In this document: in pieces, positions 35,180 through 46,423 of the stretch
Position numbering within the stretch: position 1 is the stretch's first letter
Layout of the letters: each line of letters opens with the position of its first letter
Made by a program: the position numbers and the translations under genes
Assembly: GCA_028571685.1 (NCBI GenBank)
Contig: CM053144.1
Location: forward strand, 96,254,171 to 96,318,170
Length of the DNA: 64,000 nucleotides
Reading direction: 5' to 3'
Source of the DNA: Heterohyrax brucei
Taxonomy: Eukaryota > Chordata > Mammalia > Hyracoidea > Procaviidae
The notes under the pieces: model-generated
Told to the model about the DNA's origin: nothing
What the model saw: the letters and a program-made list of their open reading frames with translations, nothing else
Databases searched by the model: none

Positions 35180-36733
35180 ATATGTTTATATCCCTGAAAT
35201 AAAACTGCTGTTTTGGCACAGTTTTGAACTGTGGTTTTGCAGTAACTATGTGTGTCCTTCTCTAACTTGCTTTTTCTCTCGCATCATCAATGTTACTGCA
35301 CATAGTTGTAGTTCTTCATTATTTACAGCTCTGTAGTATTCTAGGAACAGGGACACACCTCCGTGGATTTACTCACTTACTGCGGTTGCAGTTCTGAGCC
35401 GTCTTCATCGTCTGTCCTCAACATCCTTGATCGTGTCTCCTGAGGCATGTACAGAAGTCACTCTAGCCTCTTCCAACTTTTCTCACATGGAGTATGTCTT
35501 CAAAGTTCACACCACTCCACATTCTCATCAATGATTAAAATTTCAACTCTCTGTGAAACAGTGTCTTGTTATGCTTTAATTTACATTTACCTGATTGCTA
35601 ATGAGGTTGGGCACATTTCATATGTTTATTTGCTATTCATGTTTTCTCTTTTGCTACATACTGTTCATGCCTTGCATTCATTTTTTTTAATTGGATTGTC
35701 TTTTTGTTACTGAATTTTTTAATTAAGTTAATAACAAAAATTGTCTTCTTTATGATTATCCTCCTTGCTTTAAAGTCTCTGTTGAGAATCAGAGGTTCTT
35801 AATTTTAATTAAATGAAATTTACCTATTCTCCATTTTACGGTTTGTACATTTTGAGTCCTGTTGAAGGCTCTACTATGCTGCCTTGCAAAAATTTTAAAG
35901 TTTTGCCGTTCACATTTAAGTCTAACCGTTCATACGGTTTCCTATTGTTTCAACATGTTTTTAGAAACATCCTTCCTCTCCTTGACTTACCTAAAGTACT
36001 AGTTCTGACCAAAAAAGAATTTTCATATATGTATCCATCAGTTTGGGGGCAACACAGTCTATTACACAGCTCTTTGTCTCTGTCACTGCACCACACTGTT
36101 CATTTTATCTGGTAAGACAAGGTCTTCCACTTTGTACTTCCTTAGGGGGACCTTGGCCATTTTAGACCTTTGGTATTTTTCAGTTCATGGACATACTCCA
36201 ACACATGTTCAGATTTTTATTGGAATTGTGTTGACTCTGTAAATCATTTGCATTGACTCTGTAGATTAACCTATAGATTGATTCAGCCTTTAAGATTGAT
36301 CTCCTTATCTCATTTATTTGGATTTGTTTTACCATCTCATAATGGATTTGTTTTATCATCTCATTTTTCCCCCTCGGAGAACTTTTTCATATTTTGTTGG
36401 GTTGGTTTGTTCCAAAGTATTTCACATTTTAATGCTATTTTAAATGGTATCTTTCACAATTACTTTTTAGTGAAATTTTGTACTAGCATTGTTTAAAATC
36501 TAGTTGATTTCTTTATATCCAGCTACCTTGCCAAAGTCTCTTATTAATTCTAATAATTTATACATATAAACTTTGTTTTGTTTTTTATTAAAACAAACAT
36601 AATTGCTTATGAACTATAGCTTTATTTATTTCCTTCCCTATTGTAAACTTTTTTATTTTCCTATTTTCTTTTCTTTTTTGTCTTATTAAGTGAGTTTGGA
36701 TTTCCAGTACAATCTTGAATGGAAGTCATGATT
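35180..36733. repeat. Right arm of a large inverted repeat
   Basis: Reverse complement of 32635-34192, so L1 is antisense here. Visible differences include an 8-base deletion near 36100 relative to the left arm, a 4-base insertion near 36405, and single substitutions around 35400. Beyond 36733 a different L1 (3' UTR first) begins, so the outer edge is also sharp. Confidence 0.93.
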
Positions 36734-38553
36734 TTATGTTATAGATAAGTTCAATCTTTGAGGCATTGGCTTCTGGATTGGTTTCAGTTCTGGGATAAAC
36801 GAGAGTCCAGGGGCCTTGTTTTCTGTGGACCCTCAGTCTGTCAGACCATCAGGTCTGGTCTTCTCACTGTTCGAATCCAGTGCCCTGCCTGTCTCCATCA
36901 GGCACTCTGCTGTGTTGTCTGTCAGGGCAGTCACTGGTATAGCCAGGTACCATGTCATTCTCTGGGTTTCCGGTTTCTGTGACTCCTTCTTTCTCTTGGG
37001 CTCATATTTTCCTTATGTTTCCTATGCTGTTAATTCTCTTTTGTTCCAGATAGGTTGAAATCAATTTATGCTTCTTAGATGGCTTCTTGCTAGATTTTAA
37101 GATCCCAGATGGCACTTACCAAAGTGGGGTGTGGAACATTTTCTTAATAAACCTTGTCATGCCAGATGACCTAGACAATACCAACCCCCTGCTCCTGCTA
37201 TTCTCTCCCTCCAAGTTTTTAGTTATATTTAGGAAACTTCTTAGCTTTTGGTTTAGTCAAGTTGCACTGACTGCTCCTCTGCTGTGTGTTCTTCCCTTCC
37301 CCTGATACAATTCTCGTCTGCTATCTAATTAGTGAATACCTCTCTTCCTCCTACCTACTCTTGTAACCCTCAGAATATGTTTTTTTCTGTTTAAACCTTT
37401 CCTTGAGTCCTTATAATGACAATCTCATATAATATTTGCCCTTTTGCAACTGACTAATTTCACTTGTCATAATGCCTTCCATATTCCTTGATGTTATGAG
37501 ATGTTTCCCAAATTCGTAGTTTTTTTTTTTTAATTATTATTTTTCCATAGTATTCTATTGCTCATCCATTCTTCCAGTGATGGGTACCTAGGTTGATTCC
37601 ATCTTTTTGCTATTGTGGACAGGGCTGTGGTGAACACTGGTGTGCATGAACTATCTCTGCGCTAGCTCTTATTTTCTAGGATATATTCCAAGAAATAGGT
37701 TGTATTGTATTTCTATTTCTACCCTTCAAGAAAGTAGCAAATCAATTTCTAAAATGTTTGTGCCATTTTACATTCCCATTAGCAGTATATAAGTGTTGCA
37801 GTTTCTCCACAACCTCTCTGATGTTTGTTTTCTTTTCCTTTTTTTTTTTTTTTTGATTGATGTCAACCATGTTGGGGTCAGATGGTATCTCCTTGTAATT
37901 TGGATTTGGATTTCTCTAATGGCTAATGATCGTGAGCATTTCCTCATGTATTAGTTGCCTGGATGTCTTCTTTGGTGAGGTGTCTGTTCATATCCTTTGC
38001 CATTTTTTTTAGTTGTGTTATTTGTCTTTTTGTTGTTGATTCTTTACAGTATCTGATAGATTTTAGTGATTAGATGGTGATCAGATTTGTTGTAGCCCAT
38101 TTTTTTTCTCCATTCTGTAGATTGTATTTTTAGGTAAAGTCTTTCAATGAGCATAAGTGTTTCATTTTTGAGAGTTTGCAGTTAGCTACTTTCTCTTCAG
38201 GTGCTTGTGCATCTTTAGCATTGTTCTGTATTCTGTGTATGTCCTGTATTAGGGCTCCCAGCATTGCTCCTATATTTTCTTCCATAATCTTTGTTGTTTT
38301 AGATTTTCTGTTTAGATCTTTGGATTATTTTGAGTTAGTTTTTATGTATGGTGAGAGAATTGGTCTTATTTCATTTTTTTGCAGATGGTTGTCCAGTCAT
38401 GCCAACATCATTCTTTAAAGAGAGCACCTTGTCCTCAATTTATGGACTTTGGGCCTCTGTCAAGTATTAGCTGTTCATAGGTGGATGATTTTATGCCTTG
38501 ATTTTCAATTCTGTTCCACTGGTCTATGTGTGTGTTGTTGCACCAGTACTACC
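36734..38553 (-). mobile_element. Old L1 3' end: 3' UTR and ORF2 C-terminus
   Basis: From 36735 the sequence runs through L1 3'-UTR-like DNA to about 37420. ORF2 C-terminal sequence in reverse follows (gattccatctttttgctatt, then 'catttcctcatgtattagtt'), up to about 38553 where an RTE piece starts. Frames are broken and poly-T insertions occur at 37521-37532 and 37838-37853. Confidence 0.8.
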
Positions 38554-38571
38554 AATCCATAGCTTTTTTTA

Positions 38572-38998
38572 GTGGCATCATGGATATGAAAACAAAGAAT
38601 AAGGAAAACAGAAGAAGAATTGATGCCTTTGAATTGTGGTGTAGGAGAAGAACATTGAATATACCACAAACTGCAAAAAGAATGAATAGATCTGCTTTGG
38701 AAGAAGTGTAACCTGAATGCTCCTTAGATGCGAGGATGGTGAGACTTTGTCTCACATACTTTGGACATGTTGTCCAAAGGGATCAGTCCTTGGAGAAGGA
38801 TGTCTTGATTGGTAATGTAGAATGTCATTGAAAAAGAGGAAGACCCTCAACAAGTTGGATTGATACAGTGGCTACAATAGTGGGCTCAAGCAGAACATTA
38901 ATTGCGGGCATAGCACAGGACTAGGCAGTGTTTCATTCTGTTGTACTTAGGGTTGCTGTGAGTTTGAACCAACTCAATGGCACCCAACAACAACAATA
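38572..38998 (+). mobile_element. RTE-type LINE, 3' end only
   Basis: C-terminal coding region (MNRSALEEV at the end of a short frame, then 'cctgaatgctccttagatgc') to the terminus 'aatggcacccaacaacaaca'. About 430 bp of 3' end, strongly 5'-truncated. Confidence 0.92.
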
Positions 38999-39929
38999 AC
39001 ATCTGAACAGGAAAGAACTGGAATGAACTAGGTAGAGTTTATGAGAGGTCTTCTAATATATTTTTTTGCTTAAATTAGGGGATACATGAATATTTGCATC
39101 ATACTTTTTCATAATTCACATGAATTTTATATTTGTTCACTTATAGTCCTTATTTTATAAGAATAATAAAAAGAGCCTAAAACTGAAGGAGAAAGACAGT
39201 TCTGAAAAGGTTACACAAATTTTGGCTGTCATGTAAAATAGATATCCACAGATGTAATTGTCTCACAGCCTTATTCACATGTCTTGGGATTGACTTTCTG
39301 TGTAATTTTGGACTACCGTGTCCTTGATTAGGCCAGCCTTCTACAGGTAATTGTAGTTCAGCCTGCTGTCTGAGAGTTAACCACATCTTCAGTTTCGAAA
39401 TGGGCTTGAGCATACAATTGAACAAAAGGCTACTGCATTCTGCTTTCTATATTTACCAGGAGGAAGAGGTATTTTTTCACAAAATGAGTGTTTGTTCTGT
39501 TTCTATGGAATCTTAATATTCTCCAGATATATGGGTTATTCTCTAAAATTTGGAGCTATCCATCCATAATGTCTGATCCCAAGACTTTCTTTGTGGGCAT
39601 AGTCATGTCTCTCACCTTTCTGGTTATGCTGGGTAACTTCAAGAGAGAGATATGCCTCTTCTTTCTAATTTCATCTTTTAAAACATGTAAATAGAACAAC
39701 AGATCTGTAACAACATCAACCAAAAACTAGGCAACAAGGATCACAGGAATCAAACATTCTTAAAACCAGCTCATGAGGGCAGGCAGAGGCTGATTCTGGT
39801 GTTTCATGTGGGCTTATATAGAGTACTTGCCTGGATAGTAGTTCTAGACTCTGGTTTCTTCTGTGCCACTAACCATAGGTGTGTAAACTATAAGAGCCAG
39901 AAACTCTCTGGATCAATTTTTTTTGTTCA
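38999..39929. other. Unique DNA
   Basis: Nothing recognised. The 82-codon frame at 39177-39425 (minus) and 68-codon frame at 39488-39694 (plus) have no familiar motif. Confidence 0.4.
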
Positions 39930-40125
39930 TCTGAGTATTTATTATCAACCAGGCATTTTAAATGATACAAATCCTGAAAGCAGCCCTGTAAGAAGAAATT
40001 ACTCTTCCTATAATACAGAGGGAACTACTTTTTGTTACAGGTGCAGCGAGTTTAGTGAAGGATTTCTAAGTCAAGTGGCTTGTAAATGGCATATTCAAGC
40101 CCATTTCCATCTGATTCCATAGTAG
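39930..40125 (+). mobile_element. MIR-like SINE relic
   Basis: 'gagtatttattatcaaccag', 'aagcagccctgtaagaagaa', 'aagtcaagtggcttgtaaat' follow the order of the MIR central and 3' regions. Confidence 0.6.
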
Positions 40126-41038
40126 ATCCTTTCCATTTTTCCCTCCTGACTTTTGGGAGCCTGGAAAGAGAAGGCTTTGGGATAAATCATCTACCCACAT
40201 GGTTCTTCACAGCCCTAAACATTTATAGATCATGCCACTAAGCACATTTGACAGTGTCTAATTAATACCAATGTTTTAAATAATTTTTACCACATTGTGA
40301 TGGAGGAATGAATCTAACCAGCAGGCAAGAGCTTTTTCCATGGAAGAACTCAGTTTCCATAGCGTGCTATGAATATGATAACAACTGCTTTCAGTTTGTC
40401 TCTTTCACCCTATCTGGGAGATATACTTTGGTCACAAAAGAGCTGATGCCTCTGGGACGTTTCAATATCTAATTGAGGAAAGTCAAAACAACATTTGAAA
40501 TTAAAATTTTTAGGGTTTCACAATTCAGTTGGACATCTTTTGCTTTGAAAATTTAGGGTTTACAAAGGGGGGAACATTTTGACTGTTAATAATACATTGA
40601 GGAACTTTTTTATATTTTGTTACTCAGAGTAATAACTTTTCATGGAGGGCATGTTATGGAAATAATTCATTTGTTTGGTTTATTTAAGTTTTGAGGGTAG
40701 AGGAATACCAAATGCTCAGAAATGCACAGAAATACTATGATTCACTTTTCTATGGGTAGAAAACAGCTCTTCTATTGTAGAGGTTCAAGAAAAGGGTAAT
40801 TTCTTAAAACTGTCATTCTTGAAAAAAATGGAAATAGATGCAAGTAAATGTATCTGTTTGTATTTCTAATGGTTCAAGTAACAGTTTAAATGATCAGAGT
40901 GGTTTGCAATCAGAGTCTAGACTCACACCTCAGCTTCAAATTTCATTATTTCTATAGCCTCTGTGTTTGCATCGGCAACATGGACATGCTTATATCTATC
41001 TACCTTTCAGGTTTTTTTCCGTGACTGGGTTTAAAAAG
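40126..41038. other. Unique DNA
   Basis: Nothing recognised. Confidence 0.4.
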
Positions 41039-41200
41039 ATAACCTTGGTGGCAAAGTGGTTAAGAGCTCAGCTAGTAACTAAAAGGTCGGCAGTTCAAAC
41101 ACACCAACTACTTCTTGGAAACCCTATGGGGCAGTTCTATGGTGTCTTAGGGGTCACTATGAAGCAGAATCAACTAGACAGGAGCAGTTTTTGTTTTTCA
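41039..41200 (+). mobile_element. AfroSINE, first of a head-to-tail pair
   Basis: Head 'aaccttggtggcaaagtggt', B-box-like 'cggcagttcaaac', tail 'cagaatcaactagacaggag' and 'tttttgttttt'. A second copy starts at once. Confidence 0.92.
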
Positions 41201-41354
41201 GAAACTCTGGTGATACAGTGGTTATGAGCTATAGGTGGTAACCAAAAGGTAGACAGTTCAAACCCACTAGGGACTCCTTAAAAAAACATGTGGGGTAATT
41301 ACCCCATCCTATAGGGTCACTATGGATCTGATTTGACAGCAATGGGGTTTTTAG
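41201..41354 (+). mobile_element. AfroSINE, second of a head-to-tail pair
   Basis: Head 'gaaactctggtgatacagtg' follows the T-rich end of the first copy; tail 'tctgatttgacagcaatggg'. The second probably inserted into the tail of the first, or the pair moved as a dimer. Confidence 0.92.
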
Positions 41355-42612
41355 ATATAAAAATGTATGCAGAACTGCTTGGCATATGAGAAGTACCCAT
41401 TAAAGGTGTGCTTATTATCATTATTACTATTGCATTATGTCAATAATAACAACAGAAATGAACCACTCACTTCCAACCCCCCCAACCCTTCCCACACTCA
41501 GGGACAGTGTGATTATGCATTTAAGCATCAATTCCAGGAACTCATTAAGCATAAAAGTTGTAAAACTTCCTCTGGTCTGATTATTTTTGAGAAGGGGCAT
41601 TTAGACTACTGTATGACCCCATGTTATACAGAAGGAAATGTCAGCAGTGTCAGAGCACTGTGATTCAGCCACTCCTCCACTTTTCCACTCTGTGCTTTAA
41701 TATTAGCTTCTGCATTACTTCAAACAGCAGCATCCACCGGGTCTTCTTTCCTACTGACTGCCCTGCGGTAGTTGGGTGAAGCCCCTTTGTCTAGTCTATG
41801 CAGCTAACAGTCACATTTCCTTTAAATTGAGCTAAAAGAGCAAAAGATCACTATTATAAGAAATTCAGGTTATGTCTGTAGTGTATTCTGCCATTTTCCT
41901 TTCTCCAAATAACTTAAACTTTGTCAGTATAAAAAGGAACTGATTTTAAAAATCATATTCTGAAAGAAAATATAAGGTGGCCATATGTTAAAAAAGGAGG
42001 TATAGAAGATGTTATTGAAATGAATGCATATATTCACATGTCTATATATACACATTTATGTGCATAAAATGGTTTTTGATCCTTTGAATGTTATGGAGAA
42101 CAATTGTGTTAAAATAATTCTGACCTTTAAAGAACATACATATATAATGGAAAAAAGATATTTGTTAATGGCTAAATTTTAAAAGTAAGCAAAGCAAAGT
42201 AAGGGATAGAGGTGTAACAGTAAAGAAGGAATGAAGCGAGGAGAAATTCACTCAATTCAGCAAGGATTTTCTAAGTGGCTACACTGGTTACATTAAGATT
42301 GATTTCCAGGTGGTTATAGTATGGAAGAGAACGCCCGCCCGCACACCCGCACGCCATAAACTACAGTATGGGTGGTGTTGTCTACCACCGAGAGACTTGT
42401 GTTGCACTTCTTACAAGATAAGAAGCAGTCACAGTGAAGAAGAGATAGTGGTAGACTCAGTGGGTACAGTGGAGGAAAGGTGAAGTTAAAAGTTTTCTGG
42501 CAGAAGGAACTTAAACTTCCTTCGGTTCAACTCAGTCATCTGTAAAATAAAGGTATTCACACCAAAGGAGAGCTAAAGTCATTTTTAGCTTAAATAAAAA
42601 AATAAAAAATAT
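41355..42612. other. Unique DNA
   Basis: No gene recognised. A short C-rich, CpG-bearing patch lies at about 42331-42353 in otherwise AT-rich DNA. The 98-codon frame at 41367-41663 has no familiar motif. Confidence 0.4.
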
Positions 42613-43470
42613 CTTTTTCCATTCTGTAGATGAGGAAAAAATATGTGGCAGCTATATGTCAGACCGATGTCTGATCCCCATAATCCATAAGGTATTAGAA
42701 AATATCAACAAGGAAAGGATAAATAATCCAATTAAGTGATGAGAGAAGGAGACACACAGACATTTCTCTAAAAACGATATCCAGGCAGCCAAAAGACACA
42801 TGTAGAATTGCTCACAGTCATTAGCTATTAAAGAAATTCAAATAAAAATTACGATGAGATACCATCGCCGAAAAGGTTGGCCATGATCCAAAAAACACAA
42901 AACAACAAATGCTGGAGAGGCTGTGAAGAAATTGGAACTCTGCTATACTACTGGTGAGATTGCAAAGTGGTACAACCTCTTTGGAAAGCAATCTGGTGCT
43001 TCCTTAAAAAGCTGGAAATAGGTATAGCATTTGATCCTGTAACTCCACTGCTTGGAATTTATCCTTCAGAAACAAAGGTTGTCACATGAACAGACACATG
43101 TATATGAATGTTTGTTGTAGCACAGTGCACAATGGAAAAAGTGGGAATCAGCCCTGATGCCCCTCAACAGATGAATGGATAAGCAAACTAGGGTACATAT
43201 ACTCAATGGAACTCTATACTATGATAAAAACAATGACAGTTTTAGAAAACATAACATGGTCTCATTTGGAAGAGATCATGCTGAGTGTCAAAAGTGTCAA
43301 AAGGACAAATTTTGTATGAGAACACTGTTACAAGGTCTTATCCACAGAAGAAAATGACTGTGTTAGCTACATGGGTGGGTGGGGGGCTGAAGGTTTATCA
43401 TAGATTAGATAGATGTTAGAAATTTTATTCTTTTACTGTAATTAATAAAAAATTTAAAAAATTATAAAAA
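42613..43470 (+). mobile_element. L1 LINE, 5'-truncated, sense
   Basis: ORF2 C-terminal sequence (gccaaaagacacatgtagaa, 'aatgctggagaggctgtgaa') leads to a C-terminal piece (43175-43357) with YDKNNDSFRKH and CQKDKFCMR. A 3' region ends in A-rich sequence near 43440-43470. Only a short 3' UTR is visible, unlike the copies at 46.4 and 57.1 kb. Confidence 0.88.
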
Positions 43471-43641
43471 TACTGCTCTGTGAAAGGACAAGATAAGAAA
43501 GGCAGGTGATAGCTAACTCATTTCTCACTGAGAGTTGACTAACTCAGTTGAAGTCCGTATTTCTTAGAATACCAAAGTGAATCTTATAGCCCTTCTTTTA
43601 TTAATTCATATATGAATTTTAAAGACAAAATTAGGATGGCC
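43471..43641. other. Unique DNA
   Basis: Nothing recognised. Confidence 0.4.
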
Positions 43642-43700
43642 AGCCAAGTGCCTTCGAGTCGGATCCGACTCATGGTGACCCTAGGAGGGCATTTTAATTC
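43642..43700 (+). mobile_element. SINE fragment with a 16-bp perfect palindrome
   Basis: 'gccaagtgccttc' followed by GAGTCGGATCCGACTC (43655-43670) and 'atggtgaccctaggagggc'. Same core as the fragment at 16159-16205, opposite orientation. Confidence 0.6.
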
Positions 43701-44115
43701 AATTTTTTTTGTACTAGAATTGCCTGGGGTAACATAAAGAACAGTGTTTTTGAAGCCAGGCAAACCTGGCTTTATTTCCTAGCTGTACCATTTATGGAGC
43801 AGTGGCCATCAAGGTGAGAGTCCTGCACCTATAGTATCACTGGGGAACCGGTGAGACACACACATTCCTGAGCTCCATCCTGGATTTCCTAAGTCAGAAA
43901 CCTTGAGCAATCAACCTTTTCACAAGACCTCCAGATGACTGTAGTGTGCTCTAGAGTTTGAGAACTGCCAATATTTGATAGGGGATAGATTACTTACTTT
44001 TCCATGTAAAATGACAATAACAATTTGCAGAGTATTGGCAAGTTTTTATGACGTATTTATTGCTTGGGACATCATAGATCCTCAACAGGTAATAATTACT
44101 ATTACTATTATTTAA
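43701..44115 (+). mobile_element. MIR split by a MER5-like DNA transposon
   Basis: MIR-like sequence before about 43798 ('gaagccaggcaaacctggct', 'tagctgtaccatttatggag') resumes after about 43973 ('cttttccatgtaaaatgaca', 'tcctcaacaggtaataatta'). Confidence 0.6.
43799..43972 (+). mobile_element. MER5-like (hAT-Charlie) DNA transposon relic
   Basis: 'cattcctgagctccatcctg', 'gatttcctaagtcagaaacc' and 'agagtttgagaactgcc' follow the MER5A layout. It is non-autonomous and carries no transposase. Confidence 0.65.
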
Positions 44116-44153
44116 AAGAAGAGATGGTGGTAGGCTCATTGGGTGTGGTGGAA

Positions 44154-44832
44154 TACCATTGCTGATGTCTGATGGATTTTGACTGAAAGCAGATAATACC
44201 AGAAAAATGTTTACCTGTGATTTAGTGACAATACAAAGACATCTTACTGTATGGATCCCAACAAATTAAAGTTAACACTGAGGAGAATGGAAATTGCAGA
44301 ACACTTAATTGTGCTCGTGAGGAATTTGTACACGGATCTAGGGGGTGCTGCATGTTTTAAAGTCAGGAAAGATGTGTGCCAGGCTTGTATCTTTTACCAT
44401 ATCTATTCAGTTTGTATGCTGAGCAAATAACCCAAGAAGAAGACTCTTTGAAGGAGAAGAGGGCATCAAGACTAGAGGAAGACTCATTAACAATCTGAAT
44501 TATACAGATGACACAACCTTGCTTGCTGAAAGTGAAGAGGACTTGAAGCACTTACTGATGCAGATCAAAGACCACAGCTGTTGAAATGGTTTATACGTCA
44601 ACATCAAGGAAAAAAAAAATCCTCACAACTGTACCAGGTAAGAAATGGAAAATGATAGAAGTTGTCATGGATTTAATTTTACTTGAATCCACAATCATGA
44701 CCCATGAAAGCAGCAGTTGGGAAATCGAGATTTGTTGTGTTGGGCAAATCTGTTGCAAAAGGAACCTTTAAAGTATTGGAAAGCAAAGATGTCACCTTGA
44801 AGACTTATATCCACCTAACCCAAGCCATGGTT
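44154..44832 (+). mobile_element. RTE-type LINE fragment
   Basis: Reverse transcriptase and following region, from 'accattgctgatgtctgatg' to 'cccaagccatgg', with both ends missing. The catalytic motif is decayed to YTDD near 44505. Confidence 0.9.
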
Positions 44833-45165
44833 AAATGATAGAATTTTATAAACAACCGTATCACTTATCAAACGTAAGTCTAGAAAACAGACTTATTTCT
44901 ATGTTTGGTGAGGCTCATCTGACGTTAACTTATGAACGATTCATTTGAGGCTAATAGAGTATAATGAAATAAATAATAGGTTTTGAGTGATAAAAGATGC
45001 TGATTGAATACTGTCTCTCATTTAAGATCTCAGGCAAGTTACTTTCACTGTACTTTAATATCATCATGACTAAAATGGGAATGCAAAGACCTACGTCACA
45101 GAATAATTTTGAGAACCAACTGTTAATCTACTGAAAGTATTGTGAGTACCTAGCACAGAGTGGAA
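44833..45165 (+). mobile_element. Unique DNA followed by a MIR
   Basis: From about 44975: 'gataaaagatgctgattgaa', 'ctcaggcaagttactttcac', 'gactaaaatgggaatgcaaa', 'agtacctagcacagagtgg'. This is the normal MIR order. Confidence 0.65.
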
Positions 45166-45486
45166 ACCCTGGTGACATAATGCAGATAGTAGCTGTTAAA
45201 TACATTGTAGTTGCTACTGTTTTATTTCAGCAGAATGAAAGTGCCCAGAAATATTACTTTTCTACCTCTGGAGACTGACAGAGGAGCCCTGATGGCGGAA
45301 GGGTTAAACACTCAGCTGCTAACCAAAAGGTTGATGATTCAAACCCACTAGCAGCTCTGTGACACTAAGATGTAGCTGTTGGTTTCTGTAATAATTGCAC
45401 CCTCAGAAACTCTGTGGGGCAGTTCTTCTGTGTTCTATAGGGTTGCTGTGAGTTGGAATTGACTCTACAGCAGTGGATTTAAATGC
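45166..45486 (+). mobile_element. AfroSINE with an internal insertion, preceded by a second head
   Basis: A short head fragment 'aaccctggtgacataatg' lies at 45167-45184. A full copy begins near 45283 (gagccctgatggcggaaggg). Between 'cccactagcagctc' and 'agaaactctgtggggcag' about 50 bases not found in other copies are present. The tail is 'gttggaattgactctacagc'. Confidence 0.8.
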
Positions 45487-46407
45487 CTGTGTCATTATGA
45501 TGAGGCATATTGACAGGCTGAACTAATAAAGAGGAAATGTTTTCTTTCTGCATGCCATCCCTATTCTGTGTCATCTTGAATAGTTTATGGTCCCTGTGAA
45601 TTTTAAATGTCTAATGTATTCATCCTGTATGCAGCAAAAGGTTCTCTATATCATCTTAAACACAGCTCAGGATTTTTTATTGTCTTATATCCCATTGAAT
45701 ATCTTAGAGGAAAGGAAACCAAAGACCTTCAATAAACCTTTGGTAAGTGTGGCATAGATTTTAAAAATACCTCAGCAATTTCCACCTGTCTAGCATCTCC
45801 CTCTTCTTCCCCAATACATCATTTATGAACACCCACATATATGTGATATTTCCAACTGTCGCTTAGAAAAACGTGAAGTTGGAAATGTGAGTCTTGGAAT
45901 GAATTCCAGTAAATACCTTGCCCACAAATTATTCCAGAAACCAATTTGTCTCTATTTCAAAACTCAAGAAATCTATGAATAGGGTCCTAGAGGCATTTGA
46001 GAAAAAGAAAAACAAAACAAAACCCTGAAACATTTCTCTTTGAAATAAAAAAGGTAGACAAATGTGTTAGTTTTTTATTATTATTCCATTTTTATATTTC
46101 ACTGATGAAGCACTCTGACTAATTGGTTTTGCCTCTTGTGTCTACAAGCATCCCTGCTAATAGGGAGCTGGAAACGAGGTGGCAGGGATTGAGGGGGGCA
46201 TTTGGGTTGGCTGCAGTCTTGAGCTCTGGCTAGTCAGTAGAGGGAGAAAAGAAGTAGTTTTTTGTAGGTAATGTGTCTTAGATTTTCACTCAAGGCCGTT
46301 GCTTTGGATCCCACCTCTTTGTGAAACTGACTTGATCACTTTGATCCAAAGCTTTGGATAAAAAAAGAGAAATACTGGCCCTTTTTACTATGTACAGATG
46401 ATAAAAG
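45487..46407. other. Unique DNA
   Basis: Nothing recognised apart from A-rich simple sequence near 46003-46025. Confidence 0.4.
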
Positions 46408-46423
46408 TGCATAGTTTATTTTT
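46408..46423. repeat. 16-bp target-site duplication (left)
   Basis: TGCATAGTTTATTTTT here and at 48478-48493 flank the L1 insertion. The T-rich end suits L1 endonuclease cleavage. Confidence 0.92.

Noticed and set aside
33659-35713. Two identical 88-codon open frames (33659-33925 minus and 35447-35713 plus) as a duplicated gene pair
   Set aside because: They are mirror copies within the arms of the inverted repeat and lie antisense to old L1 ORF2 sequence. The peptide has no known domain.
32635-36733. The inverted repeat as terminal inverted repeats of a DNA transposon
   Set aside because: The arms consist of L1, there is no transposase between them, and no target-site duplication was seen at the outer edges.
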